A DNA stretch of 64,000 nt from Rhinopithecus roxellana (Eukaryota; Chordata; Mammalia; Primates; Cercopithecidae). A program made the position numbers and the translations under genes. Positions 10,640 to 23,055 of the stretch are shown piece by piece. How positions within the stretch are numbered: the first letter of the stretch is position 1; every line of letters begins with the position of its first letter. The notes under the pieces are model-generated. The model had not been told where the DNA came from. It searched no databases and saw only the letters and a program-made list of their open reading frames with translations. The stretch spans positions 68,577,095-68,641,094 of the forward strand of contig NC_044557.1 in assembly GCF_007565055.1 (NCBI RefSeq), given 5' to 3'.

Positions 10640-11900
10640 CTTTAAGTTTGCTTTAAACTGCTTAAAACAAACATAATTAGCAAATAAAAGTTTTCTCTTC
10701 CTTGCCATTTTTTTTATATCACCTATTTCTATCTATTGCACTGCTGCATTGACCAAGAATTCTACTATAACCAGTAAAAGCACACATTTTTGTCTTGGTC
10801 CTTGGTGCTAAAATTAACTTTGACATTAAATTTGCTTTTTTAAATTTTTACCAGACATCCTTTACCAGGTTAAGGAAATTCCTTTTCTATTCATTTGGTA
10901 AACTTTGCCTATAAAACTAGTTCTAGAGTCTTAATTTGAATGCTGATTCGATTTCTTCAATGGCTACTGATTCATCAGTTTTCTAATTCTTCTTGAATCA
11001 ATTTTAGTAATATAAATTTTCTTAAAAATAATCCAATTAATCTACTTGTATAAAAGTATTAACATAAAACTGCTTACATTCTTATGACATTAAAATTTTT
11101 ATGTTTATAATTATAGACACTTTTGCTCTTTTTATCTTCTCTTTTTCTTCAGTTTTGCTTTGAGTTTTATCTATTTTCCTGAGTTTTTCAGAAAGTCAGC
11201 TTTTTGTTTTATTGAATTTTATTATTTTCCTGGCCTTTACTTCTACTTTAAAATTTACCCTGTAATTCTTTTCCTTTCCTCAGTTAAATGCTGAGCTTAT
11301 TTATTTTCTAATTTTTAAATCAATGCATTAAAGTAGTAAACTTTCCTAAGTATTCTTTCAATGTATTCTAACAGCTTTAATATGTATAAGTTTCACTATG
11401 GTTATTTTAAAAACATTTAGTCCCATTGTGATTTCCTCTTTAATTCAGGAGTTATTTAAGAATATATTTCTAAACATACAGGTTTTATTTTTTTCCTTTA
11501 TTTTAATTGCGCTGTGGTAAGAAAAACACAATCTGAATGATGTAGTCTTCGAAATGTATTGAGTTCCTTTGTGATTTAAAACATAATCAATTTTTTATAA
11601 ATGTTCCACATGCCTTTGAAAAGAATGTATTTTCTGTTGAAATAAGTATTAAAGGTGTGTTAAAAATCTCCCACTGGAATTGTGGATTGGTCAAATTTGC
11701 TGGGCAATTCTCCACATTTTTCTTTGCATGTATTTCAGGTGACGTAGTTAGGTACATGAAATTTACTGCTGTTTTTTTTTTTCCTGGTAGATCACCCCAA
11801 CTGTTACTAGTATTTTGTGCCTTAAGCTCAATTACAATGGTTGTTAATCTTCCTAGACTAGCTTTCTCTTGATGAGTAGCTCCAAAGCTAACCTTTTCTA
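10640..11900 (-). repeat. L1M ORF2 fragment in antisense
   Basis: Diverged sequence with antisense LINE-1 features such as 'gtcagctttttgttttattg', 'ttccacatgcctttgaaaagaatgtattttctgttg' and 'ccactggaattgtggattggtc'. No open frame. Similar sequence may resume after the Alus at 12206-12300. Confidence 0.65.
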
Positions 11901-11912
11901 TCTCCTTGTTTT

Positions 11913-12210
11913 GTTTTTGTTTATTTTTGAGACAAGGTCTCCCTCTTCTGCCCAGGCTGCAGTGCAGTGGTACATTCATGGCTCACTGCAGCCTCAACCT
12001 CCTGGGCTCAGGTGATCCTCCCACCTCAGCCTCCTGAGTAGCTGGGACCACAGGCAATGTGCCATCACACCCAGCTAGTTTTTTGTATTTTTTTGTAGAG
12101 ACAGGGTTTCAATCACGTTGTCCAGGCTGTTCTCAAATTCTTGAGCCTACCTTGGCCTCCCAAAGTGCTAGGATTACAGGCACGAGCAACAGCGTCTGCC
12201 CGTCTGCCCC
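11913..12210 (-). mobile_element. AluJ SINE
   Basis: Complete Alu in antisense (gagacaaggtctccctc to the 5' end near 12200) with AluJ-like 'gcctcaacctcctgggctcaggtgatcc'. Target duplication atctccttgtttt at about 11900-11912 and 12211-12223. Confidence 0.93.
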
Positions 12211-12307
12211 ATCTCCTTGTTTTTAGACATTCTGTATTAGTTTTGTTTTAAGTGTGTTACAAACTTTCTACTTGGGAGAGAGTTCTCATTTTCCTCTTTT
12301 CCTCCTC

Positions 12308-12587
12308 TTTTTTTGAGACAGGGTTTCACTCTGTTACCCAGACTGGAGTGCAGTGGCACGATCTTGGCTCTGTAACCTCCACCTCCCGGGTTCAAGCAAT
12401 TCTCATACCTCAACCTCCTGAGTAGCTAGGATTACAGATGTCTGCCACCATGCCCAGCTAATTTTTGTATTTTTAGTAGAGACGAGGTTTTGTTATGTTG
12501 GCCAGGCTGGTCTCAAAGTGATCCTGACCTCAAGTGATCCACCCTCCTCAGCCTCCCAAAGTGCTGGGATTACAATCACATCTAGCC
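12308..12587 (-). mobile_element. AluS SINE
   Basis: Complete antisense Alu from tttttttgagacaggg to 'acatctagcc'. It lies 100 bp from the preceding AluJ in the same orientation. Confidence 0.93.
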
Positions 12588-13844
12588 TTTTTTTGAATAT
12601 ATTTTTAAAGTTCCTTTTCCTCTATTAACTGCTCAATATTACTTCTATTTTTAATCAGTGGCTACCTTTTGATATTTTAATTGAAATGCTAAAACACACT
12701 TTTCTTCTAATAAAGGCCAAGTAAGAGTATTCAATGTTTCTCCTGTCCCCTCAAAAATCACAAATAGGTTGGAAACAATTTACACCTTCATTTTCACTAA
12801 CCTTTTACTAAAATTTAGCATTTCCTTCACTTATGAACAACAAACATGACAGTATTTATAGCACTGGCCACTCCACCACTATTCAAAATTAGAGATATTT
12901 TTATGTTACATTTCAGTTTTTACAGGTATCTAAAAATACTATTTACACTTACATTTTTTTCTTTGAAATTAACCATCACTTGATTTTGTTAATATGTTAA
13001 TAAATAAGCATATATTACTACATTACAAATATTACAAAATATCTGATAGCTGTACTTTAATATAATTGGTTCCCTTTGTAATGCTATGTATTTTTTTAAA
13101 ATGAATTTAAACATATTATTCTGGGAAAGAATACATAGGTTTTACCAGACTATTAGGTGTTCGTGGCATAAAGAAAGTTGAGAAATAATCCCTGACAGAA
13201 TACATCTTAAAACATCTGGAGTAAATCTGAGTTCCAACTTAATTTTGCTTGGCTGTTTTTCTCAGCATTCAATTTTTTCACACATTCTGGAATTTCGGTT
13301 TACAGGTTTATTTTATGGAAGTTTTTTGGTTTTCTCTCTCTTTTTTAACCCTCTCTTCCTCTATGTTCCCCTGCTTGGGTCTATATTCCAGAATAAGTCT
13401 TAAATGATGGTTCAGAGTATTAAAGATCCTGTCATGGAGTCAGCAGGTGACATAGTTATTCATGTTTGTTAGGTTATGCCCTTTCAGCTCTCTAAGCTCT
13501 CAGCCCCATATAAATTCAGGCTATGGTTGGTGGAAGATTTTTCAGCCTCCTGTCTTGAGCAAAATTGCCTGTCCCTAGTCCTTGGCTTCAAGCAGGGTAC
13601 TGGTATTCAATCCTCTCTTCCCCATGGATAAGGTGGCCTTTGTTGATTGTAGTGGGTTCCAAGAGAGAGGAATGAAGTAAAAATGCCTTTATTTCACCAT
13701 CTTAAGCAAGTTTTATACAGATAGCTCTCAGTATTGTTTGTTTTTACTCCGTAACTTTAGTTTCCCTCTTCTATCCAGATCGAAAAAATCGTGTTTCTAA
13801 TTCCATTTTAATAAGAATTTAAAATTTTTATGTTAAATTCAGGA

Positions 13845-14175
13845 ATGACGGCTGATTTTCTTTTTTACCAAGATGCTTTAAAGCATCTATGTACACTAGA
13901 TAATCACATACTTTTTCTTTTGACTTGTTAACATGGTAAGTTAATTTAATATTTCCTAAGAGTGACTCATTTGTATATCTAAAAGAGCTATGTTTAATTA
14001 TGCATATGATTCTTTTGAATCATTTAAGATTATGCATTGATAATCATATGTAAAACTTGTCTTTGTATATATGCATGTGTGTCATCTTTTTAAAGTTATG
14101 GTATTAACAAGGTAATGACTTCAGTAAAGAATTTGAACAATTACTAAAATCACCTTCTGGTCTGTATACATCCAA
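13845..14175 (-). repeat. L1M fragment in antisense, weak
   Basis: 'aatgacggctgattttc', 'gataatcacatactttttcttttgacttgttaacatgg' resembles the antisense L1 ORF2 stretch that follows the reverse transcriptase core. Very eroded; boundaries uncertain. Confidence 0.45.
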
Positions 14176-15827
14176 ACTCACTGCTCCTTTCCAGAATTGA
14201 GGAAATTCTCCTTTAGCTGTGGGGCTCACTTCAATTTTATTCTGCATTTTAGTATTGTGCTTGGTTTTCAGTGTATTTTACTTCATGAAATCTCAAAGAT
14301 CCAATACATTATCAAAACCAGATGGCAGTATTTCATGTAATCTCTTCTTTGCTGGTAAGATTTTCAAGTTTTACAAAACTGAACTATAAGCTGTAAGTTT
14401 AATTTTTAGGTTAAAAGGTGAAGGTCTCTATAAATTCTAGTTTTATGCTAACAAACTCCCAATATGTGGTAAAAATGTTATTTTTCAAACACACACTTAG
14501 TCATACAACAAGTAACAGAAAATAGGTATATTATTTACATTTCAACACTGACACTGTTACAGAAAGATAACCTTAATGGTATATTCTACCACTCAATCAG
14601 GCAAGAGAAAAACACTGCCTGTAGGAGGAGAATAACAGCTTTTGTATGTGCCAAGCTCCAGGGTTCCAGAAGAGGTAACGTAGGGTAGAGGGAAATAAAA
14701 GGAAAACAAACTATTGCCCTTGTTTATGGCTTCCACCAAAAAAAGGAGATCGATGACAGTTAATGCTTCTCAGGAGAGATTAGTTTCCTCATTAGTTGAT
14801 ATATACAAAAAAGGAAGATGAAAAAAGATGAGAAAGTAGGCTAAATGTGTAAGTCTTATTTTAAAAATGTAAAATGAAGGAATTTGAGTTTATGACCTCC
14901 AAAGTCTCTTCTAAATCTAAAATTCTATGCCTCCTACCCATACAATGTTACACGCGAAAGCACGTTGAAGGTGCCTTTGTGCTACACTGTCTCTGTGATG
15001 GAAATGACATTCTTATTTGTGTTTTGTTCCAACTGCAGTTCTTCATTCAGGCCCACTTTTTTTTCCCCACCCCCTGTAGGTAACTATTTTTTTCCTAATG
15101 GCCTTGATAGAATTTTCCTAAGCAAGCAATATCTAGTTCTACTAAATATATTCTTTACAATCTAATTCCTGTACTGTTTTTTTCTGCAAGTAATTTGCTA
15201 AATGTTTTAAAATTTAATCTTAACCTTCCTTATTTATATGTCACATTTATTCTTAGAATCTTGAACTTATGGTTATTTCCCTTACGAATGCCTTTCATTT
15301 GTATTCTTAACAAACGCTCTTTTGTTTTGAAGTTATAAAAAAAGATTTTTCTAGATATAGTAACTCTCCATTATCAGCTTGTTTCAAGTTTTATACATAC
15401 ATACACATACACAGACATGCATGACCATCATGTTTTAACGTATTTAGGTAGAAGGCTCTACTAATGAGACAAAGGTTAAGGGCTCGATATCCAAGTGAAT
15501 TACTGAGTTTTGTTTATTTGTTTGTTCCACTGCCAAAGATTAGTCTTGACCCTAATAGGCTATTTTGCAAATGTGTATCTTTTGTTAAAAAGCAGCTTAG
15601 AAGAATATAGATGGTTCAATGCAAATATATTACCACCCTTAGAAAATAGTCAAAACACATACCAGATGGGCTGTTATTCTTACTCTTAAGATGACACCAA
15701 TAGCTGTTCTTTATCACATCTCCTGAAAAGACTTCTTTTTATATTACTGCATGTTAAGTAATAATCAATGAAAATGGAATTTATGTTTTATAATAAATTA
15801 TGTAGTAATACAGAAAGGTAGAATTAC

Positions 15828-15963
15828 CTTATAGTAATGATTTCGCCTGGGTTTGCCCTTATGAACCAGCTACAGTTGATTTTTGCAGGATATTCAGAAG
15901 GCCAGCCTGGGCTTGTGATTATGCCACTTGGTGCTCGAATTTGCTCTGGAGTCTCTCCACAAG
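15828..15963 (-). CDS. LRP12: LRP12 exon 3 (N-terminal half of CUB1)
   Basis: Coding exon for the first half of CUB1, about residues 46-91. The acceptor on the minus strand is GGCTGTCTTCCAG and the donor is AAG|GTAATT. The exon starts with CT completing an Ala codon whose G comes from exon 2 (or directly from exon 1 when exon 2 is skipped), continues CGETPEQIRAPSG with the CUB motif GIITSPGWP, an NCS sequon, and ends IITI plus AG of a Ser codon finished by exon 4. The 136-nt length matches phase 2 in and phase 2 out. The sequence shown equals the human protein as I recall it. CUB domains typically mediate extracellular protein contacts; no ligand can be read from sequence. Confidence 0.96.
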
Positions 15964-16172
15964 CTGGAAGACAGCCAAAGCAATCTTTGCTTATTATTAT
16001 ATATTCAAAACAGTACTAGGTAAGTCAGTGTTTATTTTTAAAAAACGAAAAAACTTTACACATCAAATAATATCCAATAAGATATGGTAGTATCAACTTT
16101 AAAAAGCTATTATTCTAATGAGATATTTCAATTTCCTCCCTTTTAGATAAAATTTCTTACTCCAATTAAATA

Positions 16173-16856
16173 TAGTAGCCCCACTTGTCAGACATTTTGC
16201 TTTCCATTGTTCAGTTACTTGGAGTCAGCAGTCGCCTGAAAATATTAAATGGAAAATTCCAGAAATAAACAACTCTTACGTTTTAAATTGTGTGCTGTTC
16301 TGAGTAGTGATGACATCTCTTGCCGTGCCGCTCTGTCCCTCCTGGGACATGAATCTCCCCTTTGTCCAGTGTATCCACGCTGTGTATGCTACCCACCCAT
16401 TAGTTACTTAGCAGCCATCTCAGTTATGAGATCAACTGTCACAGTATTGAAGTGCTTGTGTTCACGTCACCCTTATTTTGCCATTATGAATGGTCTCAAA
16501 GCACAAAAGCAGTGATGCTGGTAATTCAGATATGTCAAAGAGAAGCTGTAAAGTGCTTCCATTAAGTGAAAAAGATGAAAGTTCTCAACAACAGAAAAAA
16601 AATCGTATGCTGAGGTGTCTGAGCTCTAAAGTAAGAATGAATCTTATATTCATGAAATTATGAAGAAGGAAAAAGAAATTTACGCTAGTTTTGCTGTGAT
16701 ACCTCAAACTCCAAAAGTTAATGGCCACAGTGCCTAGGTGCTTAGTTAAGATGGAAAAGGCATTATATTGGACAGCAATCAGGTTTGGTACTCTGCAGTT
16801 TCAGGCATTCACTGGGGATCTTGAAGGTATCCCCCACAGATAAGGAGGGACTACTG
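16173..16856 (+). mobile_element. Tigger3/Tigger4-class pogo DNA transposon, internally deleted
   Basis: Ends are inverted: left 'tagtagccccacttgtc', right 'gataaggagggactactg', each next to a TA target duplication (16171-16172 and 16857-16858). The left part carries the non-coding leader and the eroded start of a pogo transposase near 16500-16740 ('agtgatgctggtaattcagatatg', 'gatggaaaaggcatta'), then jumps to the right terminus, so most of the transposase is deleted. Frames are broken. Subfamily from memory. Confidence 0.88.
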
Positions 16857-17922
16857 TACATGTTTTGGGCAGGCAAGGAAATTTCAACCTGAATCACTGA
16901 ATAAGAGTTCAAGATTACTGGCTTTGGCCATGGAGATTTACCTATCCACCTACCCATCTTTTTTCAAAACTCATCTTTCAAGTTTATTTTCTTTGTCATA
17001 AACTACCTTTCCAACATTTGCTCACCTACTTTGTTTAGATCCTTAGGAGCATAATGCTGCTTTTAGGGTACTCTAAATAAGTCTAACAATAAGATGCTGG
17101 ATTGTAATTTTTGTTAAGAAGTTAGTGGACAATTGAATAAAGATAGTAAAACATTCAAAATTACTGCAAAGCAGTTCTTCAATTTATTTCATTAATACTT
17201 CCAAGCTATTTATTACAGTGTTATTAATGATTCCTACATTATTTAAAAGTAAAATCTTGAAATAGTGCTTAAAATACCATCATGTGATTAGATATCTGCA
17301 TATCACAGAGGAAAATCTTCATGCATATAGAATAAATTAAAACTAATACCAACACTTTCCTGGATTATTCTTGCATTATCTGGAACTCTCGTTGTAATAT
17401 AGTTAACATTGTCCAGAATTCAGTTGATAACGTGACAATTTATTCTCTCAATTACATACGTGATGTTTAAGCCTTTAGTAGAATTTAAAATCCTAGAACC
17501 TCTTATTTAATACAATTTCAACAAATTAGATTACTTGATTTTAAAGTAACAGCAGATTAGAAGCAGAAAATTAGAAGTGGGGAGAGTAGCTGCCAGGGGT
17601 ACATAAACAGGTATCAGAAGTGATGAGTAAGTTTTCAGAAAAATAATAAACACTACATACTAAACTCAAAAACCATGAGCTCATAATTTACACATTATTG
17701 TCTGTCTCTCAAAAGGTAAGACTGTTGTATATTGTCATAATAAATTAATGTTCATACTGATCTAAGAGTTGTTAAGTGAATAATGAATCAGTATAGGCAA
17801 AATGACTGGTATAATACATGGCCTGCACTCCAGTGCTTTTTAAGTTCAGCTGTAGTTTAAAAATCAGGTAACCCAAGAGATGGCCAAATATCACTATTAC
17901 AATTCTAACTTGGAAAAATAAC

Positions 17923-18219
17923 TTTTTTTTTTTTTTTGAGATGGAGTCCTGCTGTGTCTCCAGGCCGGATGGGGTACAGTGGTGCAAACTCGGCTCACTA
18001 CAACCTCCACTTCCTGGGTTCAAGCAATTCTCCTGTCTCAGCCTCCCGAGTAGCTGGGATTACAGGCGTGCGCCACCATACCCAGCTAATTTTTGTATTT
18101 TTAGTAGAGAAGAGGTTTCACCAGGTTGGCCAGGATGGTCTTGATCTCTTGACCTCATGATCTGCCTGCCCCGGCCTCCCAAAGTGCTGGGATTACAGGC
18201 GTGAGCCACTGTGCCCAGC
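17923..18219 (-). mobile_element. AluS SINE
   Basis: Complete antisense Alu from the T run and gagatggagtcctgc to 'cactgtgcccagca'. It directly abuts the older monomer at 18221-18393, so it landed in or beside that element's A tail. Confidence 0.94.
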
Positions 18220-18220
18220 A

Positions 18221-18393
18221 TTTTTTTTTTTTTAAAGAGATGAGATCTCACTGTGTTGCCCAGGCTGGAGTGCAGTAGCTATTCCCAGGCACTAGCACAG
18301 AACACTACAGCCTTGCATTCTTGGGCTCAGGTGATCCTCTTGCCTCAGCTTCCTGGGTACTGGGACAACAAAGAGCATGTCACCATGCACGGC
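18221..18393 (-). mobile_element. Free left Alu monomer (FLAM, 7SL-like)
   Basis: Antisense monomer with gagatctcactgtgttgccc, then 'cagtagctattcccaggc', a 7SL RNA-like stretch missing from ordinary dimeric Alu, then 'cctcagcttcctgggtac'. The 7SL-like piece and the single arm indicate a fossil monomer (FLAM_A style). Confidence 0.75.
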
Positions 18394-18774
18394 AATTTTT
18401 TTTTTTCCCATAACTAATGTTATACTCTGTTCAATTTAGGTTAAGAATGCTAGGAAGTATACTATGTAATTTAAAGAATTTTATCCATAATGATCAAAAT
18501 GAAACAAGCTATGTTACTTAAAGTCAATCCTTATTTCTACAGAATAACCTGTTCCCTGAAGAAAACATGCCATCAGAGCTTTAAAAGTATATTCTACTGC
18601 AGAAAAAAAGTTCATATCTAAAAATGTATCTGCCCTGGAATCAGGGTCTATCCACTGCCAAAGGGAATCTGTTTTGAATCGCTTTCAGAACAGATTGATA
18701 GCATACAGCACACAGATACATCAAGGGCTTAGCATTCATCTCATTGCCAAGGCATAGTCAAAGCTTCCCTTTTC

Positions 18775-18794
18775 TTTTTTTTTTTTTTTTTTTG
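18775..18794 (+). repeat. Poly-T tract
   Basis: T homopolymer of about 17-19 bases after 'cttttctttt'. No element recognised around it. Confidence 0.8.
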
Positions 18795-18997
18795 CTGCTG
18801 TTTCATTAGTAAATCTCCCTGACAAAAAATTTTTAATTTTAATAAATGTTTTAGAAAAAGACTAAATGTATCCAAATGTAATTCTTTTTAAAGAGTTTAT
18901 TAATAATAAACTGCCAGTTTGCTTCCACTTTGCTCTCAGTTATTATTACAATAATTTAATAAAAGGATAGCTAAGTTACTTATAACACCTTCTTTTC

Positions 18998-19238
18998 TCC
19001 TGGACACGGTGAAACCCTGTCTCTACTAAAAATACAAAAATTAGCTGGGTGTGGTGGTGTGCACCTGTAGTCCCAGCTACTCAGGAGGCAGAGGAAGGAG
19101 AATCGCTTGAACCTGAGTGATATTTTTTTAGATGGAGTCTCGCTCTGTCTCCAGACTCGATGGAGTACAGCTGAGGGGCGGAAACTGCGGTAAGCTGAGA
19201 TCGCGACACTGCACTCCAGCCTGGTGACAGAGCGAGAC
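18998..19238 (+). mobile_element. Rearranged Alu fragment with internal inverted piece
   Basis: Plus-strand Alu sequence from mid left arm ('ggacacggtgaaaccctg') through 'gaatcgcttgaacctgag', then antisense Alu at 19121-19170 (tttttttagatggagtctcgctctg), then plus-strand right-arm end from 'ggggcggaaactgcgg' to 'cagagcgagac'. Both outer ends are truncated and there is no A tail. Confidence 0.88.
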
Positions 19239-20439
19239 TTTTCATTATCTCCTACCATAGCATTCTCAAGTCGTAATAAGCTAAAGGAAATCTCAAGTTC
19301 ACGAAAATATAAACAAACATATAAATAAACAGCCAAAAACAATCATTACCCTTTCCCCAGAATATGGAAAATTGTTCATTTGTATTAAAAGATTCACCTA
19401 CATTAAAGAGAATACAATTTTGAGTTAAATTACATTCAACTCAGAATTATAATACTGTACTAGCATGTTACGTACTCAACTATTTATTAAATGGTTTAAC
19501 AGCAGTGACATACAGGCAAAAACAAGGTGGGAGTAATCTATGACAAAGAATATTCCTAACCTTTGACTAAATCGATATTCTAATGATAGGGAAAAACTAG
19601 AAAGAATTTTATTAGGTTTTGTTTTAGGAAAAAAATTTCAAGTACATGAGAAACCCATAGGTGGTGCTCTTATACCAAAAACTGAAGATTCTAGTATGGT
19701 ACTCAAAAATACATTTTGTGAATATTTTATTTTCATACAACTGCCCAAGGATAAGACACACCACCCCTAAATAAGAATGGTTATTATATGGTTCAATATT
19801 TATATTTCTAATTCAATATGTACTTTTATAACATTATTTTAAAATATTAATGATTCTTCCTAATCAAAAACAAAACCATAGTATCCTAAAGTTTCTTACT
19901 GAATTAATTATAAATATATATAATGATTTAGTTATGCACATTTCCAACATGACTGAATATGGAATTTGGCTCCAGATCTAGCCAGTGGCTTTTTATCAAC
20001 CTATTTTTGCATGTACAATACACTGAGTATGTAGACAAATATGCTCTAGCACAGCCATAATGTATTCCTTTCTATATCTAATAAAGAATACATTTCAAAA
20101 GTCAAAGGAAACTATTAAAGCAATTTTTAACTCCCTTTTGGGTTAAGAGTTTGCCTATGTATACTGGCAGATTTGGAATGAGAAGACCTAGACACTGTCT
20201 GTTCTATCTGCCAATGTCTGTTCTATCACAATGTAAACTACTAAATTTTGGGGGGTGCTATTAATAATTTCCTCAGGTGTTGAAATAAGGAGTTGCTATT
20301 TGAATACCTCTAAGGCCTATTTCAGCCCTCAATCACGCATCTCTTCCCACTATATTTCTGATAGCTCACTGGGATACAATGATAAATTTTTCATTTTCTT
20401 CCTTTGCATTTTCTCTCTGACCCACTGAAATAGACTTTC

Positions 20440-20900
20440 AATTCTGACCTATCTCCACAGAAACCACGCTAGCAGGCAAAGATCATCAGTGACCTCACTG
20501 CTAAATGCAATGGATACTCATTCCCAAGGTACTTGATCTTTCTGGAGCACCTGACACTGACTACCCAGACTTGGAACTGTACTACCCAGACTTTGTGGAC
20601 ATCACCTCCTCTGATTCTCCTTCTAACTCTATTCTGTGTTAATTTTCTAGCACTAGATCCTCTGCCCTTGGCCAGTCAGACAGCCAGCCCCTGATACTGG
20701 TTTCATGGTTAATTCCAAAGCCCTCTGCTCTTCTCACTCTCAATGGAAGATTTAATCTGCTTTTACAATTCCAACTATGGTCATGAGTTTAAAATTTTTA
20801 ACCCAGAGGCTTTGCACAGTCAAATGCCCACTGGACATTCTAACCTCATATTCAACATGATCAAACCTGTGTATTTCCCAAATTCGTCTTCAGAATATCC
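20440..20900 (+). repeat. L2 LINE fragment
   Basis: 'gatcatcagtgacctcactgctaaatgcaatgg', 'cttgatctttctggagcacctgacactg', 'ccactggacattctaacctc' and 'aacatgatcaaacctg' follow the order of the L2 reverse-transcriptase-to-3' region. Stops in all frames. Confidence 0.7.
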
Positions 20901-21363
20901 TATATTCTGAATCTATGTTGTCTTAGGCAGCATTTGGTTGATGGAATAGGTACTTAAGGAAAAAGAAACTGAAGAATACCATAGGCGTTTTCAAGAATTT
21001 TTAAGGACAGGAAATAAGTTAGGCCTCACAGAGATTAAAACTGGAAATTTCAGTCAGAAATTGAGCCTGCCTTCACGTCTTAGGGAACCAAGTCCTGTTT
21101 TATCTCTTACAAATCTGCCCCAACCTTCCAAAGGATCTCCTTTGGGTCTTCCATTTTTTCATTATTTTTCATTATTTATAAGCTTTATAAATGGCTTCCC
21201 AGTCCCAACTTATCATTAATATTTCAGCTCCAGTACCTACTACCATCTGTAATTTCCTTTTTCCTAGCTTATTATATTTATACTACTGTTACTCATTTTA
21301 CATTATAGATTTGAGATGGCTTATTATTATAATATTGATAAAATAGATAAAACTTAAGTCTCG

Positions 21364-21479
21364 GGCCAGGTGTGGTGGTTCATGCGTGTAATCATAGCAC
21401 TTTGGGGGGCCAAGGGGGGCGGATCATGAGATCAGGAGTTCAAGACCAGCCCGGCCAATACGCTGAAACCCCGTCTCTA

Positions 21480-21537
<58 letters not shown>

Positions 21538-21731
21538 AGCCAGGTGTGGTGGTGCACGCCTGTAGTCCCAGCTACTCAGGAGGCTGAGGCAGAAGAATTG
21601 CTTGAACCTGGGAGGCGGAGGTTGCGGTGAGCTGAGATCGTGTCACTGACTCCAGCGTAGGCAACAGAGTGAGACTTTGTCTCAAAAAAAAGACAAAAAA
21701 ACAAAAAACAAAAAACAAAAAAAAAAACAAA
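21364..21731 (+). mobile_element. AluS with a 53-base poly-A central linker
   Basis: Dimeric Alu (ggccaggtgtggtgg) whose central linker, normally about ten bases (AAAAATACAAAAA), is replaced by a pure run of 53 A at 21483-21535. It has a second A-rich tail of (CAAAAA)n style. Imperfect target duplication acttaagtctc / acttcagtctc. Confidence 0.93.
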
Positions 21732-22920
21732 CACTTCAGTCTCCATTTCTTCACTTGTAAATGGAGATTAAAATACTAATACACACGGTGTTCCAAGGAT
21801 TATATACAATTATTTTGGTAAAAGACATAGCACACTGCTTGCATTACAGTAAACTGTCAGTAAACAATATTACATGATATGCCAAATCAGATTGGTTGGT
21901 AGTAATGCCTGGAATGCTGTATTGAGATGGCTACTAAGGCTGTTTTCAGGCTAAGAAAGAGGACAGTGACTGAAAGAGGATGTGGGATTGTTTACTGAGT
22001 AAGTGCTGGGCACCGTTATGCACTGCAAAGAATGAGAAAATATGTCATGATTAACCTGACACAGATAAAAGCCATGGGAAGGATAGGGTTGGGACACATA
22101 CTCACAAAACTTTACTTTAGGAAATAAATCTCTTTTTGTTTGAAATCAAAATCTTTACATAGCTTGAACTTCATCTTTCTACATTTTGACTATCCTCCCA
22201 GTTTAAAATACATCAAACTTGACCTTCTTTTGCTTACATTCATTCTATTCATACCTTTTCTATTGCTTAAACATAGTTATTTCAGCTATGATCTGGCTAA
22301 TTCTTCCTTAAGAATTAGTTTATATGTAATTGGCGAATAAATACATCTTGTCAGTACTATGCAGAATTGTGTAAGATCTTATTCCCAGCATGCTAATGAT
22401 TTGAAATAACCAGAAGTTTTCAGAGTTTAAGAAAAAATATGAAAACCCTATAGAAACTGCCTTTATTGCAAAATGTGGTTACTTTTTTTGGCTAAAATAA
22501 CTGCTTGGTTTTTGTCTATATTAAGCTATCTTGGGAAGTTGCAAAATGCAGATGGAAATGTGAAGACATCACACCACTATGAAAACAAAACCACTTAATT
22601 GATGAGGGATATGCCTGATGTGTATTTTTAATTTTGATTAAATTAGTCTCCATTAGAAGCACATACCTTTAAGTAGGGGAGCATGAACCTATGCATATAT
22701 GGCTGCAGAATATAGACTAATTCTAATTGTGAATGTCTACAGGTATCTGACTGTGCTAGTATCTGGATTGATATTTTATTTGCTAGGGTTATACTTAAAA
22801 GGTATGTAGTTGTAAGTGATCTACGCCAACACTATTTTCTCAGAAGCTGTGTTAGTCTTTGTTCATTCTGCTTCCCTAATACATCTCTTAATTACTTGCA
22901 TCAACTTTTTAAATTTACTA

Positions 22921-23055
22921 TTTTTTTTTTTTTTTTATAGAGATGGGGTCTCCCTATGTTGCCCAGGCTGGTCTTGAACTCCTGAACTCAAATAATCCAC
23001 TCTCCCTGGCCTCCCAGAGTACTGGGATTACAGGTGTGTGCCACCACATCCAGCC
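22921..23055 (-). mobile_element. Free left Alu monomer (FLAM_C/AluJ left arm)
   Basis: Antisense: T run, then gagatggggtctccctatgttgccc through 'gattacaggtgtgtgccaccacatccagcc'. Only the left arm is present with its own A tail, which points to a monomer. Confidence 0.8.

Larger units (their letters stand above)
6119..15827 (-). other. LRP12: LRP12 intron 3
   Basis: 9.7-kb intron between exons 3 and 4. It starts GTAATT at 15827 and ends in a very strong T-run/CCCCCAG acceptor at 6119. It is filled with ancient L1M pieces in antisense and six Alus. Stretches 6350-7030, 12590-13840 and 14200-15827 show nothing I can name. Confidence 0.9.

Noticed and set aside
11587..11979. 130-codon minus-strand open frame
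   Set aside because: Spans decayed L1M and the start of an AluJ; Alu-derived N-terminus shows it is not a gene.
18221..18393. A functional 7SL or other small RNA gene
   Set aside because: Only a single diverged monomer with an A-rich tail is present; the full 7SL fold is missing.
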